A stretch of DNA of 64,000 nt from assembly GCF_013373865.1 (NCBI RefSeq), contig NC_050467.1:31269896-31333895 (forward strand). The letters run 5' to 3'. This document shows, one piece after another, positions 33,089 through 42,964 of the stretch. Within the stretch, counting starts at the first letter, position 1. Each line of letters opens with the position of its first letter. Below the pieces are notes generated by a model. The model had not been told where the DNA came from and ran no database searches. It saw only the letters and a program-made list of their open reading frames with translations. Source of the DNA: Monomorium pharaonis (taxonomy: Eukaryota; Arthropoda; Insecta; Hymenoptera; Formicidae). Both the position numbers and the translations under genes were made by a program.

Positions 33089-33959
33089 ATTTTCTTCGCG
33101 TCTGCAACTTCGCCGTGCTTCTCAACAAAAGGTTGGGCGCCAGGCGCGTAATTCGCGCCGCACAAAATTCGTAATACTCTCGGTACTTCGCACGACGGCC
33201 GAATGCCAGCTAGCCCGCCTCCACACGAAATGACAGAGGTTCTTTCTCGGTACGCGGAATAGGAGAGGAGAGGTCTCGCGTGAATAACTAGATCGACTGA
33301 ATAAATATAATAAGCATGTATTGAAGTTAGAATGGCAACTGCGTTGCCATCGATTACAATCTAATCGTTATAACGCACTGACCGATACGGCTATAGCGTA
33401 CTTAACTCAACATTCACAATAGCTCAAAGCTTACTCTACACAGAATACAATCTACTTCAATATGACGGCACACGACGTTAACAATACTTAATAGGCGATG
33501 AACGGGATAGGGCGCTACGTAACTTGCGCATTCCGTGCAGAAATCCTCATCTGCGGAAGCCCGCCTCGGTATTGCACAACCGGCTCACACTCTCGGTATG
33601 CGGCAGATGAATCCCGGCGGATATTACTTTACGCGATATCCCGTCGCGAGACTTTACTTCTTACGCAATTACAAAGATCGACTGTCGGCTCGAAATATTC
33701 CCCGAGGGAGGAGACAATAGGCGCAATAACTACTCTATACGAGGCGAAGATCGACACGGCCCTGCTACGCGGTGACTCGACTCTCGGTATCCCGAGAATA
33801 ATAGATCCGCCTACCGAACGCTCGGTAGGGTAATTAATTCTCACTAAAGGCCGGGCCGGCCGTCTTCGCTCTTACCGCGTGGTCGAAGTGGTGGCCTTAC
33901 AAGCAGGGTAGCGTCGTCGATGGCCGTGGAACCGCTCTCGTTGCTATCTCGCCGAACAG
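33089..33959 (-). repeat. Gypsy-3 direct repeat, right copy (5' LTR + primer-binding site + leader)
   Basis: 871 bases, partner of 27860-28737. In minus orientation it is the 5' LTR, followed by TGGCGCCCAACC at about 33130-33141 and a leader. The leader is fused at 33072-33089 to mid-RT, marking an internal deletion. Confidence 0.85.
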
Positions 33960-34373
33960 CTTTTCGAAAACGTGAACAAACGTTAAAAGTATGTGAATGA
34001 ATGTGAGAAGTATGTGAACGATCGTAAAAATATTAATTCTATATTAATTTAGCAGTCATCTTCAACAGGATCGCCCATTAGTACGCACAGTGATAAGTTG
34101 TGTCACGCCCGACTATTGATAAACACAGCGATCGCGCCCAGCCATTGCGGGGTATAGCGTCACGCCCACGCAGCCATTGATACACGCTGTGACGAGCTTA
34201 TCTTTCTTCTTCGCGCGGCGATTGATACGCACCCGCAATGAGCTTATCCTCTTCCTTTACGCTTTCTCTATCCGTAAGCTGCATTCACACACGCACACAT
34301 ACTCATAGCATACGCTGCACTCACTCGCCTATAAATAGGTCGTTCGATTCCTATATAATCAGATTCCGAAAAC
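33960..34373 (+). promoter_or_regulatory. Polinton left non-coding region and promoter of the ATPase gene
   Basis: Contains imperfect direct repeats (ATTGATAMACRC and GAGCTTATC motifs, 34115-34250) and TATAAATA at 34330-34337, 36 bases before the ATPase ATG. A terminal inverted repeat could not be identified by eye. The Gypsy-3 LTR abuts at 33959 and may have removed it. Confidence 0.5.
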
Positions 34374-35081
34374 ATGAGATTCGTGCGACAGCCGTTGGCG
34401 ATATGCGTTACGAATTACGATGACAAGTTACGACTAATGGGGGATGACGGAGAGAGGCGCAAGCATGGCGCGATGCTGCCTACTACCATACGCGCGATTA
34501 TTTGCGGCCCATCGAATTGCGGTAAAACCAACATTATGATAAACTTGTTGGAATGTCCGCACGGTGTGCGTTTTGAGAACGTGTACGTGTACTCGAAATC
34601 TTTGCAACAGCTGAAATATCGGTATTTGGAAAATTTGTTAAGATCGATGAATAAAATTAACTATTTTACGTTTTCCAATAACTGTGACGTCATTCCGCCG
34701 AATGAAGCGCATCCAAACTCAATTTTCATCTTTGACGATATTGCGTGCGACAAGCAGGATGCCGTGAGAGAATATTTTGTGATGGGTCGGCACTCGAACG
34801 TCGACTGCTTTTATCTTTGTCAGTCGTACGCGAGAATACCTAAACATCTTATACGTGACAACGCAAACCTGCTGATCCTGTTTAAACAGGATGGTACCAA
34901 CCTGAAGCATGTGTACAACGATCATGTTAACACCGATATGTCATACGATGATTTTTGTGCGTTATGTCGTGATTGTTGGTGGCGTAATTATGGATTCCTA
35001 GTAATAGACAAGAATAGTTCACTTACTAACGGGCGATATAGAAGAGGATTTAACGAGTTCGCGATGCTGCGGAGCGATTAG
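34374..35081 (+). CDS. Polinton packaging ATPase (FtsK/HerA, A32-like)
   Basis: 235 codons from ATG. Walker A GPSNCGKTN at about residues 41-49, Walker B SIFIFDDI near residue 120, followed by a sensor-like FYLCQSYARIP near 145. Length and motifs match the genome-packaging ATPases of Polintons and related large DNA viruses, which pump DNA into a capsid. No internal stop: the frame is intact. It is followed after 24 bases by the next ORF on the same strand, in an operon-like cluster with the DUF8207-like protein and integrase. Intactness contrasts with the broken polymerase. Confidence 0.9.
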   Translation: MRFVRQPLAICVTNYDDKLRLMGDDGERRKHGAMLPTTIRAIICGPSNCGKTNIMINLLECPHGVRFENVYVYSKSLQQLKYRYLENLLRSMNKINYFTFSNNCDVIPPNEAHPNSIFIFDDIACDKQDAVREYFVMGRHSNVDCFYLCQSYARIPKHLIRDNANLLILFKQDGTNLKHVYNDHVNTDMSYDDFCALCRDCWWRNYGFLVIDKNSSLTNGRYRRGFNEFAMLRSD

Positions 35082-35105
35082 TCGTCATCGATACTTCGTT
35101 GAGGG

Positions 35106-36389
35106 ATGAAACGTGAGCGATCGACGCTCTCTGTCAACATGATTGGAGACAACGATACGCGTGAGCGCGAAAAAATCGCGAAGGAAATTGAGAAAACGAG
35201 TGAATCGATTCGTAAGAAACATCGCGTTTTGAAGACCGGTAGGATCGAGGAGAATATCGCGGCGAAGAGACACTTCGAGCCGCTCATCGAGCCGCTGCAA
35301 AAGATCGTCGATAATTCCGGCGTCCGCGTGATAAAGGAAAAACCACGTGTCGATGACGTAGGCATCGAAACATCGTTCATCCAGAAGGATGTGATAAAAA
35401 ATAAGAGAAAACGAAAAGACAGTTCAGTGGACCATGCATTAAGTGAATCGAACAAATGGGTGCGATATATGTCAAACGATGCAATGAATTTACCGTCGCC
35501 ATCGGTGCAGCATACGTCAAACGATGCAATGAATATACCGTCGCCGTCGGTGCAGCGTACGTCCAACGACGCGATAGATCCGTTAACGATAACGTCCACA
35601 CCGCGTACGGTAGCTTGTACAGCTACCGTACGATCAAGTTCGATTGAAGCTCCAAAACCGTTAAATAAGGCTCTTGAGACTGTTTTTGAATCCGTCGACG
35701 ATTCGTTTGCGACAACCGTTCGAAATCGATTACAAACGTCAGAAGGTCTAGAAACGTTATCTCAGCACTTGGGGCCGCTGGGTCAAAAGTACATCGGAGA
35801 TTTTCTCAGCGGCCGTGGTGAAAAAGAGAAAATTATGGATACCGTGTACGGTGTTCGTTTAGACAAGGATGGTATGATGTTGGGTAATAAAACGTTCGAC
35901 GTCAACAGTAGTGATCACATAATTATCGGTGATGTAAAATACGTTGATACACACGGTCTTTACGAACTGATCTTTAAACGATATCCCAACGATTCAGTCT
36001 ACACGGAAAACGATAAACGAAAGTACAAAGATATATTGTTGGCTACAAACGCGCATAAACGTAATTACGTTACACACGGCCGATTATTAGCCAATAAGGG
36101 ATACAAGTATAAATATATAATTGCACCGTTATTAAAATATGATTTTACGGGCGGAATGGGATTACCTCGCGCTATGACACCAAACGATGATGCAATCGGA
36201 AAGGAATTACCTCGCGCTATGACACTAAACGACAACGTGATCGATTACGTGCATTGGGACGATCCTAACAAACTGGTGGATCGTCTACGGTTGCTCGAAG
36301 CCTCGCATCGGGCTGGTCATAACGCTCATGGCAACGAGATGCTGTCCATCATCGAAGAACTTCGCGAGGCAGGCCTTATTATAAATTAA
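35106..36389 (+). CDS. Polinton DUF8207-like protein
   Basis: 427 codons, intact. An N-terminal coiled-coil/basic segment (ENIAAKRHFEPLIEPLQKI) leads to a low-complexity region with repeats of SNDAMNxPSPSVQ (residues about 120-150). A conserved C-terminal block follows: YGVRLDKDGMMLGNKTF, VKYVDTHGLYELIFKRYP and NKRKYKDIL-like motifs. This block recurs in proteins encoded next to the ATPase and integrase of insect Polintons; I recognise it as the DUF8207 family. The function is unknown. A duplicated LPRAMTPNDD/LPRAMTLNDN segment near residue 355 is a short tandem repeat. Confidence 0.8.
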   Translation: MKRERSTLSVNMIGDNDTREREKIAKEIEKTSESIRKKHRVLKTGRIEENIAAKRHFEPLIEPLQKIVDNSGVRVIKEKPRVDDVGIETSFIQKDVIKNKRKRKDSSVDHALSESNKWVRYMSNDAMNLPSPSVQHTSNDAMNIPSPSVQRTSNDAIDPLTITSTPRTVACTATVRSSSIEAPKPLNKALETVFESVDDSFATTVRNRLQTSEGLETLSQHLGPLGQKYIGDFLSGRGEKEKIMDTVYGVRLDKDGMMLGNKTFDVNSSDHIIIGDVKYVDTHGLYELIFKRYPNDSVYTENDKRKYKDILLATNAHKRNYVTHGRLLANKGYKYKYIIAPLLKYDFTGGMGLPRAMTPNDDAIGKELPRAMTLNDNVIDYVHWDDPNKLVDRLRLLEASHRAGHNAHGNEMLSIIEELREAGLIIN

Positions 36390-36442
36390 CTTGTGTATTG
36401 TCAAAACAAATCAGTTGATCGACGTCATCCCATACACCAAAC

Positions 36443-37364
36443 ATGAAATTACTGAAATCTAATGTTAGTTCCGAAAAACGGCGACTCGTCGAGGAACTGT
36501 ATGCTTTAGCGAGAAAAAATTTTCCACGGAGACATGTCATAGTTCGAGGATACGATGATCTGTGGCAGGCCGATATCGTCGAGATAATTCCGTACTCACG
36601 TTTCAACAAAGGTTACCACTACATACTTACCGTCATCGATGTGTTGAGCAAGTACGCGTGGACTATACCGCTCAAGAGCAAAAGTGGAAGCGAGACAGCT
36701 GACGCTATCGCTGAGATAATTCGAGAGAGCGGCAGACGTCCGAAAAATTTACAAACCGATATGGGGAAAAAGTTTTACAACGCCGACGTGCAGAAACTAT
36801 TGCAAAAACATGACATTAACCATTATTCCACGTACTCGGTAATGAAGGCGTCGGTCGTCGAACGCTTTAATCGCACGCTGAAGAACGATATGTGGAAGCA
36901 GTTTACGCTCAACGGTAATTACAAGTGGATTGACCTGTTATCACGTCTCGTGTCGAATTACAACGTTCGGAAGCACTGAACGATCGGTGTGCGACCCGTC
37001 GACGTAACTCCTGCGATGGCTGAAAGACTCTTGGATATACAGCACTATAAAGATTGTTGGTCCAGCGAAATTCAAAGTAGGCGACTCTGTACGCGTGAGC
37101 AAGTACAAGACAATTTTCGAGAAAGGTTACACACCAAATTGGACAACCGAGGTGTTCAAGATCGTTAAAGTGCAGCGTACCAACCCCGTAACTTATTTAC
37201 TCGAGGATTATCGCGGAACATCTATCGTTGGAGCGTTCTACGAGTATGAGTTGCATCGCGCGACTCACCCGGACGTATTTCTAGTAGAGAAAGTATTGCG
37301 CAGGAAAGGAAACGAGGTTTATGTCAAGTGGTTGGGATTCGATGGATCACACAATTCGTGGATA
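36443..37364 (+). pseudogene. Polinton retroviral-like integrase with chromodomain, 5' part
   Basis: ATG 36443. DDE catalytic core: D in WQADIVEI near 36575, D in LQTDMGKKF near 36757, E in VVERFNRTLK near 36857. A TGA at 36977-36979 (probably from CGA) and a frameshift near 37040 break it. The C-terminal SH3-like/chromodomain block then runs in another frame (DVFLVEKVLRRKG..YVKWLGF, 37275-37345). The last residues are cut off by the LINE inserted at 37365 and resume at 42586. It would insert the Polinton into host DNA, the chromodomain steering it to chromatin. Confidence 0.88.
37351..37364. repeat. TSD of the I/Loa-like LINE, left
   Basis: ACAATTCGTGGATA, repeated exactly at 42572-42585. 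Joining the flanks restores the chromodomain frame. Confidence 0.95.
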
Positions 37365-37484
37365 ATAATAATAATAATAATAGTAGTGACGGGGGCGGTC
37401 CTCCTGCGAAGCCCACTTTGGCACTTAGACCGAGTCCATTGTGCCTCCCCGTTGTCAGCTGCCCTAGCGGGGCCCCGCTTCCTT

Positions 37485-40400
37485 TCAAAAGCGGAGCAGA
37501 TCCCCCACAGGCAGCTGCCTCACCTGGTACGGTTCTAGAAAACCTGAGCCCAGCAGGCGTGTTCTTGGTCCGACCAGTGCTGGGCAATTCCCAAGAATGT
37601 GGAGGATAGTTTCCTCCTCTTCACCGCACAACCTACAGCTGGGCGTATCACTACGGCCCAATTTGTGCAGGTGATAGTTGAGATCCCCATGGCCCGTGAG
37701 CAGTTGTGTCGCGAGCCTGGCGTCCCTCCTACTTAGAGATCTTATGCTCTTGGCCAGGTCCTCGCTAGGGCATTCCCCTAGCATGGCCCTAGCCTGTCTG
37801 CATTTGCTCTCTGTTTCTTTCTTCCAGTGTTCAAGATGCTGGTCCCGGAGCCAGCCCCTGATTCTCCCCCTGCCTAGGCAGAAAGAGATCCCAACAGCCG
37901 GTTCAGGTCCCAACAGCCTTGTTTCGGCCGCCTCCTTAGCAAGCAGGTCCGCCATTTCGTTGCCCTTGATCCCTGCGTGCCCAGAGACCCATACTAGGCC
38001 GACATCATTCTTCTCCGCCAACTCATCCAGTACGCACTTGCAGTCCCAGACCAGCCGCGAGTTAATTCTTGGACCCTCAAGCGCCTTAAGCGCCGCCTGA
38101 CTGTCCGAGCAAATCCGGATGCGCCTTCTCACCCTATCAGACTCTAATAGGTTCTGGGCACATCTCATGATGGCTAACACCTCCGCCTGGAAAACCGTAG
38201 CGTGCTCGCCAAGCGGAACGACGATTCTTGCCCGGTCGCGCTGACAGTAAAGACCAGCTCCAGAGCCCGCACTCGTTTTGGAGCCATCCGTGAACCAGAC
38301 GTCCCCGTCCCGAGGAACCGGTCCCTTAGAGCCGTTCCACTCCCAGCGCCCGGGGAAGCTTATCCTGTACCCTCTTTCGAAGGTACGAATCACCGGCCTC
38401 CTATCCTGTCCCATTGCAAAAATGGTGCCCGATAGGATTCCTTCGGGAAATCTCGTGTGGAGGGCTCCTGCCTTCCACCTTGATTCACACCTTAAGCGGT
38501 AGGCCGCCGCCGCCGCGGCCGCCACTACCACCCGATCGAGGGGCTCGACGCCAAGCAGCATCCCCATCGCCACCACCGGTGTGGTCCGCATGGCCCCCAG
38601 AGCCCCTCTTAAAACTAGAGCTCTGACGTGCTCCAGCGCTAACTTAGCGGTCTTTCCCAAAACCCTTGGCCACCATACGACAGACGCGTAAAGCAGCCTA
38701 GGTTTGAGTATCGCCGTGTATATCCAGTGGACCATTTTCGGTTTGAGACCCCAGGTCTGCCCGAATGTCCTTCTGCATATCCAGAAGTAGGAGCACACAC
38801 TCCTGCAACGGTTCTCGAGATGTTCCTTCCATGTCAGCTTCCTATCTAGGATCACTCCCAGATATTTAGTCGATACGGTTGGAACTAATCTCGTTCCCCC
38901 AAGGACCGGCCCCTCCACTGGGCCTACCTTGTACCTGCGAGTGAAGATTACGAGCCCGGTCTTCAGTGGATTCACCGCCAGACCACTCGCCGCACCACTC
39001 CTCGATCACCTCTAAGGCTCTCTGCGTGAGCTCCAGAAGCGTCTCCAAAAAGGGTCCTCGTATCAGAATAGCCAGATCATCCGCATATCCTAATGTAAAG
39101 AAGCTCCTTTCGTTCAGCGTCCTGAGCAGTCTATCCGCCACCAGACACCATAATAGTGGAGAGAGAACTCCCCCTTGCGGGCAGCCTCTCTTCACCCATC
39201 CACTGACCTTCACTGTTCCCAATGAGGCCGTTACCTGTCGCCCAAGCATGCCTCTGATCCAATCCACGATCCTTTCCGGCACACCTCTGCGAGTAGCTTC
39301 CTCACACACCACCTCGTGCGGTGTGTTGTTAAAAGCTCCTTCTATATCTAGAAAGGTGCCAACCACGAAGCCCTTCCTCTCCAGTTGCTCCTCGATAAAC
39401 GATACAGCGGAGTGAAGCGCCGATTCTGTGGAGTATCCCGTGCGATACGCGTGCTGATTCCCGTGCAGCGGGTGCTGCAGTAGAACCACGTCGCGTATGT
39501 AGACATCCACCAGCCTTTCCAGCGTCTTAAGAAGAAAAGACGTTAGGCTGATAGGACGAAAATCTTTGGCGGAGCTGTGGCCCGTTCTTCCCGCTTTGGG
39601 AATGAACACAACTCTCGCCTGCCTCCAAGCCCTAGGTGTATAGCCCAGTGCCAAACAAGCCCTTAGCGTCCGCGTGAGCGGCCCGGTGATCTGCTCCAGC
39701 CCTTCCTGGAGAAGGGCCGGAAATACCCGGTCCGGCCCAGCCGACTTAAAGGGCTTGAAACCTCCTACGGCCCATTTGACCTTGTCCGGCTCAACGATTT
39801 TTGCCGCAAGAGACCAGTCCTCTCCTCGTACCCTACGGAGATTTGAGTTTCCCTGGTGGACGTCTTCCTCCGGGCCTCCGCGGAAGCCCGGAAAGTTCGA
39901 CTCCAGCAGGTGATTCAGGCATCGCTCTCCAGACGCCATCGTCCCATCGTCGAGCCGAATGGCCTCCAGAGCCGCGTTCCGATCCCTGGCTAAGACTCTG
40001 CCGAGCCTAGCGACTTCAGGTATCCCCTCCACCGACTCGCAGAATCTCCTCCAGCTCTCTTTTTTAGCCCTTACCACAGAGTCTCTATAGGCCTTCTGAG
40101 CCCTTCGATGAAGGTCCCAGTCAGCCTGGCGGCCCGTGTTCCTGGCCCTGTTCCAGGCACGACGTGCAGCACTTCTGAGCTCCTGTAGCTTGGGGTTCCA
40201 CCAGGCGACTTCCTTAGTATCTCTCACTGTCCTTTCTGGGCAGTTGTTCTCAAAGCTGCCGACGAGAGCCCTCTGCAGATGCTCGACGCACAGCTCGATT
40301 TCTTGAGGGGTCCCATGTCTTTTGGGAAACTCCCTAAGACCGACAGCCAGGTCCTCTCGAAACGAGTCCCAGTCCGTCTTCCTCGGGTCCCTCACTGTTC

Positions 40401-41100
40401 TTACCTTCGCTTGCACTTTAGCCAACCTGAAGGTGATCTGTCTGTGATCCGACAATGAGGGCTCGTCAGAGACCCTCCAGCCGGTCACCTCCCGCGCTAT
40501 CTGTCTTGAACAGATAATTAGGTCCAGAACCTCCCTTCTCACTGCCGTGACGAAGGTAGGCTCCTTGCCTCTGTTGAGAATCTCTAGGTCTGTGGACACC
40601 AGAAATTCCAACAGCTTTTCGCCTCTCCTATTGGTGTCCGTGCTCCCCCACACCGTGTGGTGCGCGTTCGCATCGCACCCCAATATAAGGGGGAGTTGCT
40701 CCTTTTGGCAGAACTCCACCAGTCGTACAACCCGGTCTGATGGCAGCGGATCGTCCTCTTCGTGTGAGAAGTAGCCCGACGCCACTACCATCCTTGTCTT
40801 GATCCCGGTCCCGCTGGTGTCCTCTATCACGACTGCTACCAAGTCCCTGGAACAGAAATCTGGCAATAGCTGGCTCTCCAGCTCTTTAACGGCCACACAG
40901 GCCCTAGGCCGATCCTCTTGCGGTGACCTAAACAGCCTACCGCACCCCGCCAGACCCCTAATACAGCCTCGGACCAGCCAAGGTTCTTGTATTAGTGATA
41001 TGGCTGTGTGCACCCCAACTTGGCGCCTGGCAAGAACGGCCGAGGCTCCTTTGCTGTGGTGCAAGTTGATTTGGGTGAAGCCCACCCCGGTCAGGCCCAC
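37485..41100 (-). pseudogene. I/Loa-like LINE ORF2: endonuclease, reverse transcriptase, RNase H
   Basis: Starts in TAGTG, overlapping the ORF1 stop by one base. Endonuclease: INLHHSK near 41040, IQEPW near 40985, CDANAHHTVWG near 40670, SDHRQI near 40460. RT: KDFRPISLTSFLLK near 39560, RGCPQGGVLSPLLW near 39180, catalytic YADD near 39080. A frameshift near 38985 moves to frame 38975-37485, with YLGVILDRKL, then RNase H (FTDGSKTSAGSGAG near 38280; E in FQAEVLAIM; D in CSDSQAALKAL; D in GNEMADLLAKEAAE). The C-terminal CCHC (C-x2-C...H-x4-C, SCRLCGEEEETILHILGNC) is near 37600. One frameshift only. Confidence 0.92.
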
Positions 41101-42153
41101 TACGAAGACGAGACCTTTGGATCGGGCCCCTCCCTACCCTTTCCCGCCTCCTCTTGGGATGGACCGGTCACTTTAAAAGTGACCCGGTCCATCCCAAGAT
41201 GGGGCCTTAAGTCCAGCGCCTTAAGTTTGTTGACGCTGGACTGGGGGATGCCGAGAATGAGGTTTCTACCCTCGCAGGTAGCCCCCACATTCTCAGCATA
41301 GACACGCCAGCCTGAGGTAACGATCCCCGGATTCTGCCGCTCCAGCAGCCCCAGGACCGCAGCCGCGCCCACGGGAGGTCCCGGGACCCACACCGCAGCC
41401 CTGTACTGCTTTTGCAGCACCTCCAGTCCCGCCACCCCAAGCTTGGCGCCCTCCCACGGCACGATGCCCCCGATCCGGCTCTCGAGCCATTTCAGGGACT
41501 CCGCATCCGCGCACCTCACCACCGCAGCCCCCCCTCTCAGAGTGGTGCTGTCAAATCTGGGCAGGGTACCTTCTCGGATCCCCTGGATCTCCTTGAAGAC
41601 CGCACCCCTCAGCTGCGACAGCTGCTCAGCAGTCATCGCAGCATCCGGGTACCCCTCCTCGACAATCACCCTCGTCAGAGGGTCCGCGGCGTCGACGTAA
41701 GCATGGGTCCCCTGGACCCTCTGCTTCTTTTTCGCCCCTTCTGCCGACTGCGGGGTCCCATCGGGGTCCTTCCGGCGTTTATTGCCGGAGTTCCCCGGAG
41801 GCCCCCCAATCGGCGTCTGGGGGATAGTCAAGGACGAGGAAGAAGAGGTCCCCGGAACAGCCGGCGAGGGCCCAGTCCCAGTCCCGGCCTGAGCCTGGTC
41901 CCGAACCCCCCCCCTTCCGCTCCCGAGCCCTCCTCCTCTTCGCGGCTCTGGAGAGTTTCTTTTTGCAAAGATCCTCTTCCTTCGCCGGTTCGTCCGTTGC
42001 GGTTTCGGTGCCTCCCGTGCCCCTAGGGGCCCGCTCAGCACTCGAAACCACCCCTTCCTCCGCAGTCTCGGTGCTTCCCGTGCCCACAGGGGTCCGTTCG
42101 GCTCCCGATCCCGCTTCTTCCACCCTTCCGGAGTTCTCGGGCGAAGCCTCCAT
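41100..42153 (-). pseudogene. I/Loa-like LINE ORF1 (DUF4780-like)
   Basis: The most plausible start is ATG at 42153 (MEASPENSGRVEEAGS...). That frame has a basic cluster (KKKLSRAAKRRRARERK) and is left at a run of Gs near 41910, after which the protein continues in the frame ending at 41100. The C-terminal 200 residues (DAAMTAEQLSQLRGAVFKE..., ESLKWLESRIGGIVPWEGAKL..., GLLERQNPGIVTSGW) resemble the DUF4780 domain found in insect retroelement ORF1 proteins. A nucleic-acid-binding role is inferred. The homopolymer frameshift may be a real mutation or an assembly error. Confidence 0.7.
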
Positions 42154-42571
42154 TGGGGTGTCCTCAGTGAGTTAAGTTTAAGTTTAGTGATTTCATCTTC
42201 CATTTTGTTCCCACGAGCAGCTAGGGAAACATACGGTCCACCCACGCAGAGCCCCGCATGCGTGGGTAAGGCTAAATACTCTGGGGTTTCGCCTGGTTCC
42301 CCAGAGGCATCGTTCAAGGCACTGCTCCCCCAGTGCCACGCAGCCCTCGCCACGATAGCTTCCAGCTTGGCTTGGGTCGAGTTGGTCCGCGGTATCGGCT
42401 TCCCCCCCCCCCCTGGGCAGGGTTTTACGCCCGCCGGGGCAGGTTATAACCGTTACTACCCGGGCGGTCCACCCCGGCACGCGGGGGTTTAGGCCCGGAC
42501 CGAGGTTTCTCACCCGGGCTTCCTCCTATCCGCCACCCGGAGACGCGCCCGCTAGGCACTCAACCCACGGG

Positions 42572-42585
42572 ACAATTCGTGGATA
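42572..42585. repeat. TSD of the I/Loa-like LINE, right
   Basis: Exact 14-base partner of 37351-37364. The integrase frame resumes here and ends at a TAA about 20 bases on (42604-42606). Confidence 0.95.
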
Positions 42586-42606
42586 CACAAAGACAATGTT
42601 ATTTAA

Positions 42607-42964
42607 TCAGTATAAAAAATTGTTTTTATTATAAACATATAAAAAGTGTAGTGCATACATTATATAAAAAATATAATTTTTTTGTGACATATATGAAGCA
42701 TCTTTATTATCCTTCCATCGTTCATTTCTAACGTTACACATAAATTATCAAATAATTTTTAAAAATACATATAACATAAAATACACAATATGTGTAACAC
42801 GTAAAATATATGAAGTTTAAATGTAAAATTATAAAATAAATGTAAAACGTAAAATACATAAAATATAAGCTATAAAATATGCGAAACGTGAACATTAAGA
42901 TATAAATGTAAAGTATAAAATACATAAAACGCAAATATAAAAATGGCTGTACAATACAAAAATA
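42607..42964. other. AT-rich intergenic region between convergent Polinton genes
   Basis: Tandem-like ATAAAATACATAAAATAT sequences between the integrase end and the polymerase end. No ORF of interest. It probably holds the 3' ends of both transcripts. Confidence 0.5.

Larger units (their letters stand above)
37365..42571 (-). mobile_element. Full-length LINE with RNase H domain (I/Loa-like)
   Basis: About 5.2 kb on the minus strand, with a 14-bp TSD and an (ATT)n tail (37361-37382 in plus as ATAATA). The 5' end reads CCCGTGGGTTGAG. Two ORFs: a DUF4780-like ORF1 and an ORF2 with endonuclease, reverse transcriptase and RNase H. RNase H plus a trinucleotide tail points to the I superfamily (I, Loa and relatives). 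I cannot choose among them. Nearly intact and therefore fairly young. Confidence 0.92.

Noticed and set aside
33960..34373. Polinton terminal inverted repeat
   Set aside because: I compared this region by eye with the reverse complement of 48.3-49.9 kb and found no convincing match. An alignment would be needed.
37678..40010. Several plus ORFs of 70-150 codons
   Set aside because: Antisense shadows of the LINE ORF2 on the minus strand.
42734..42934. 66-codon Tyr/Phe/Ile-rich minus ORF
   Set aside because: Produced by ATAAAATACAT-type simple sequence.
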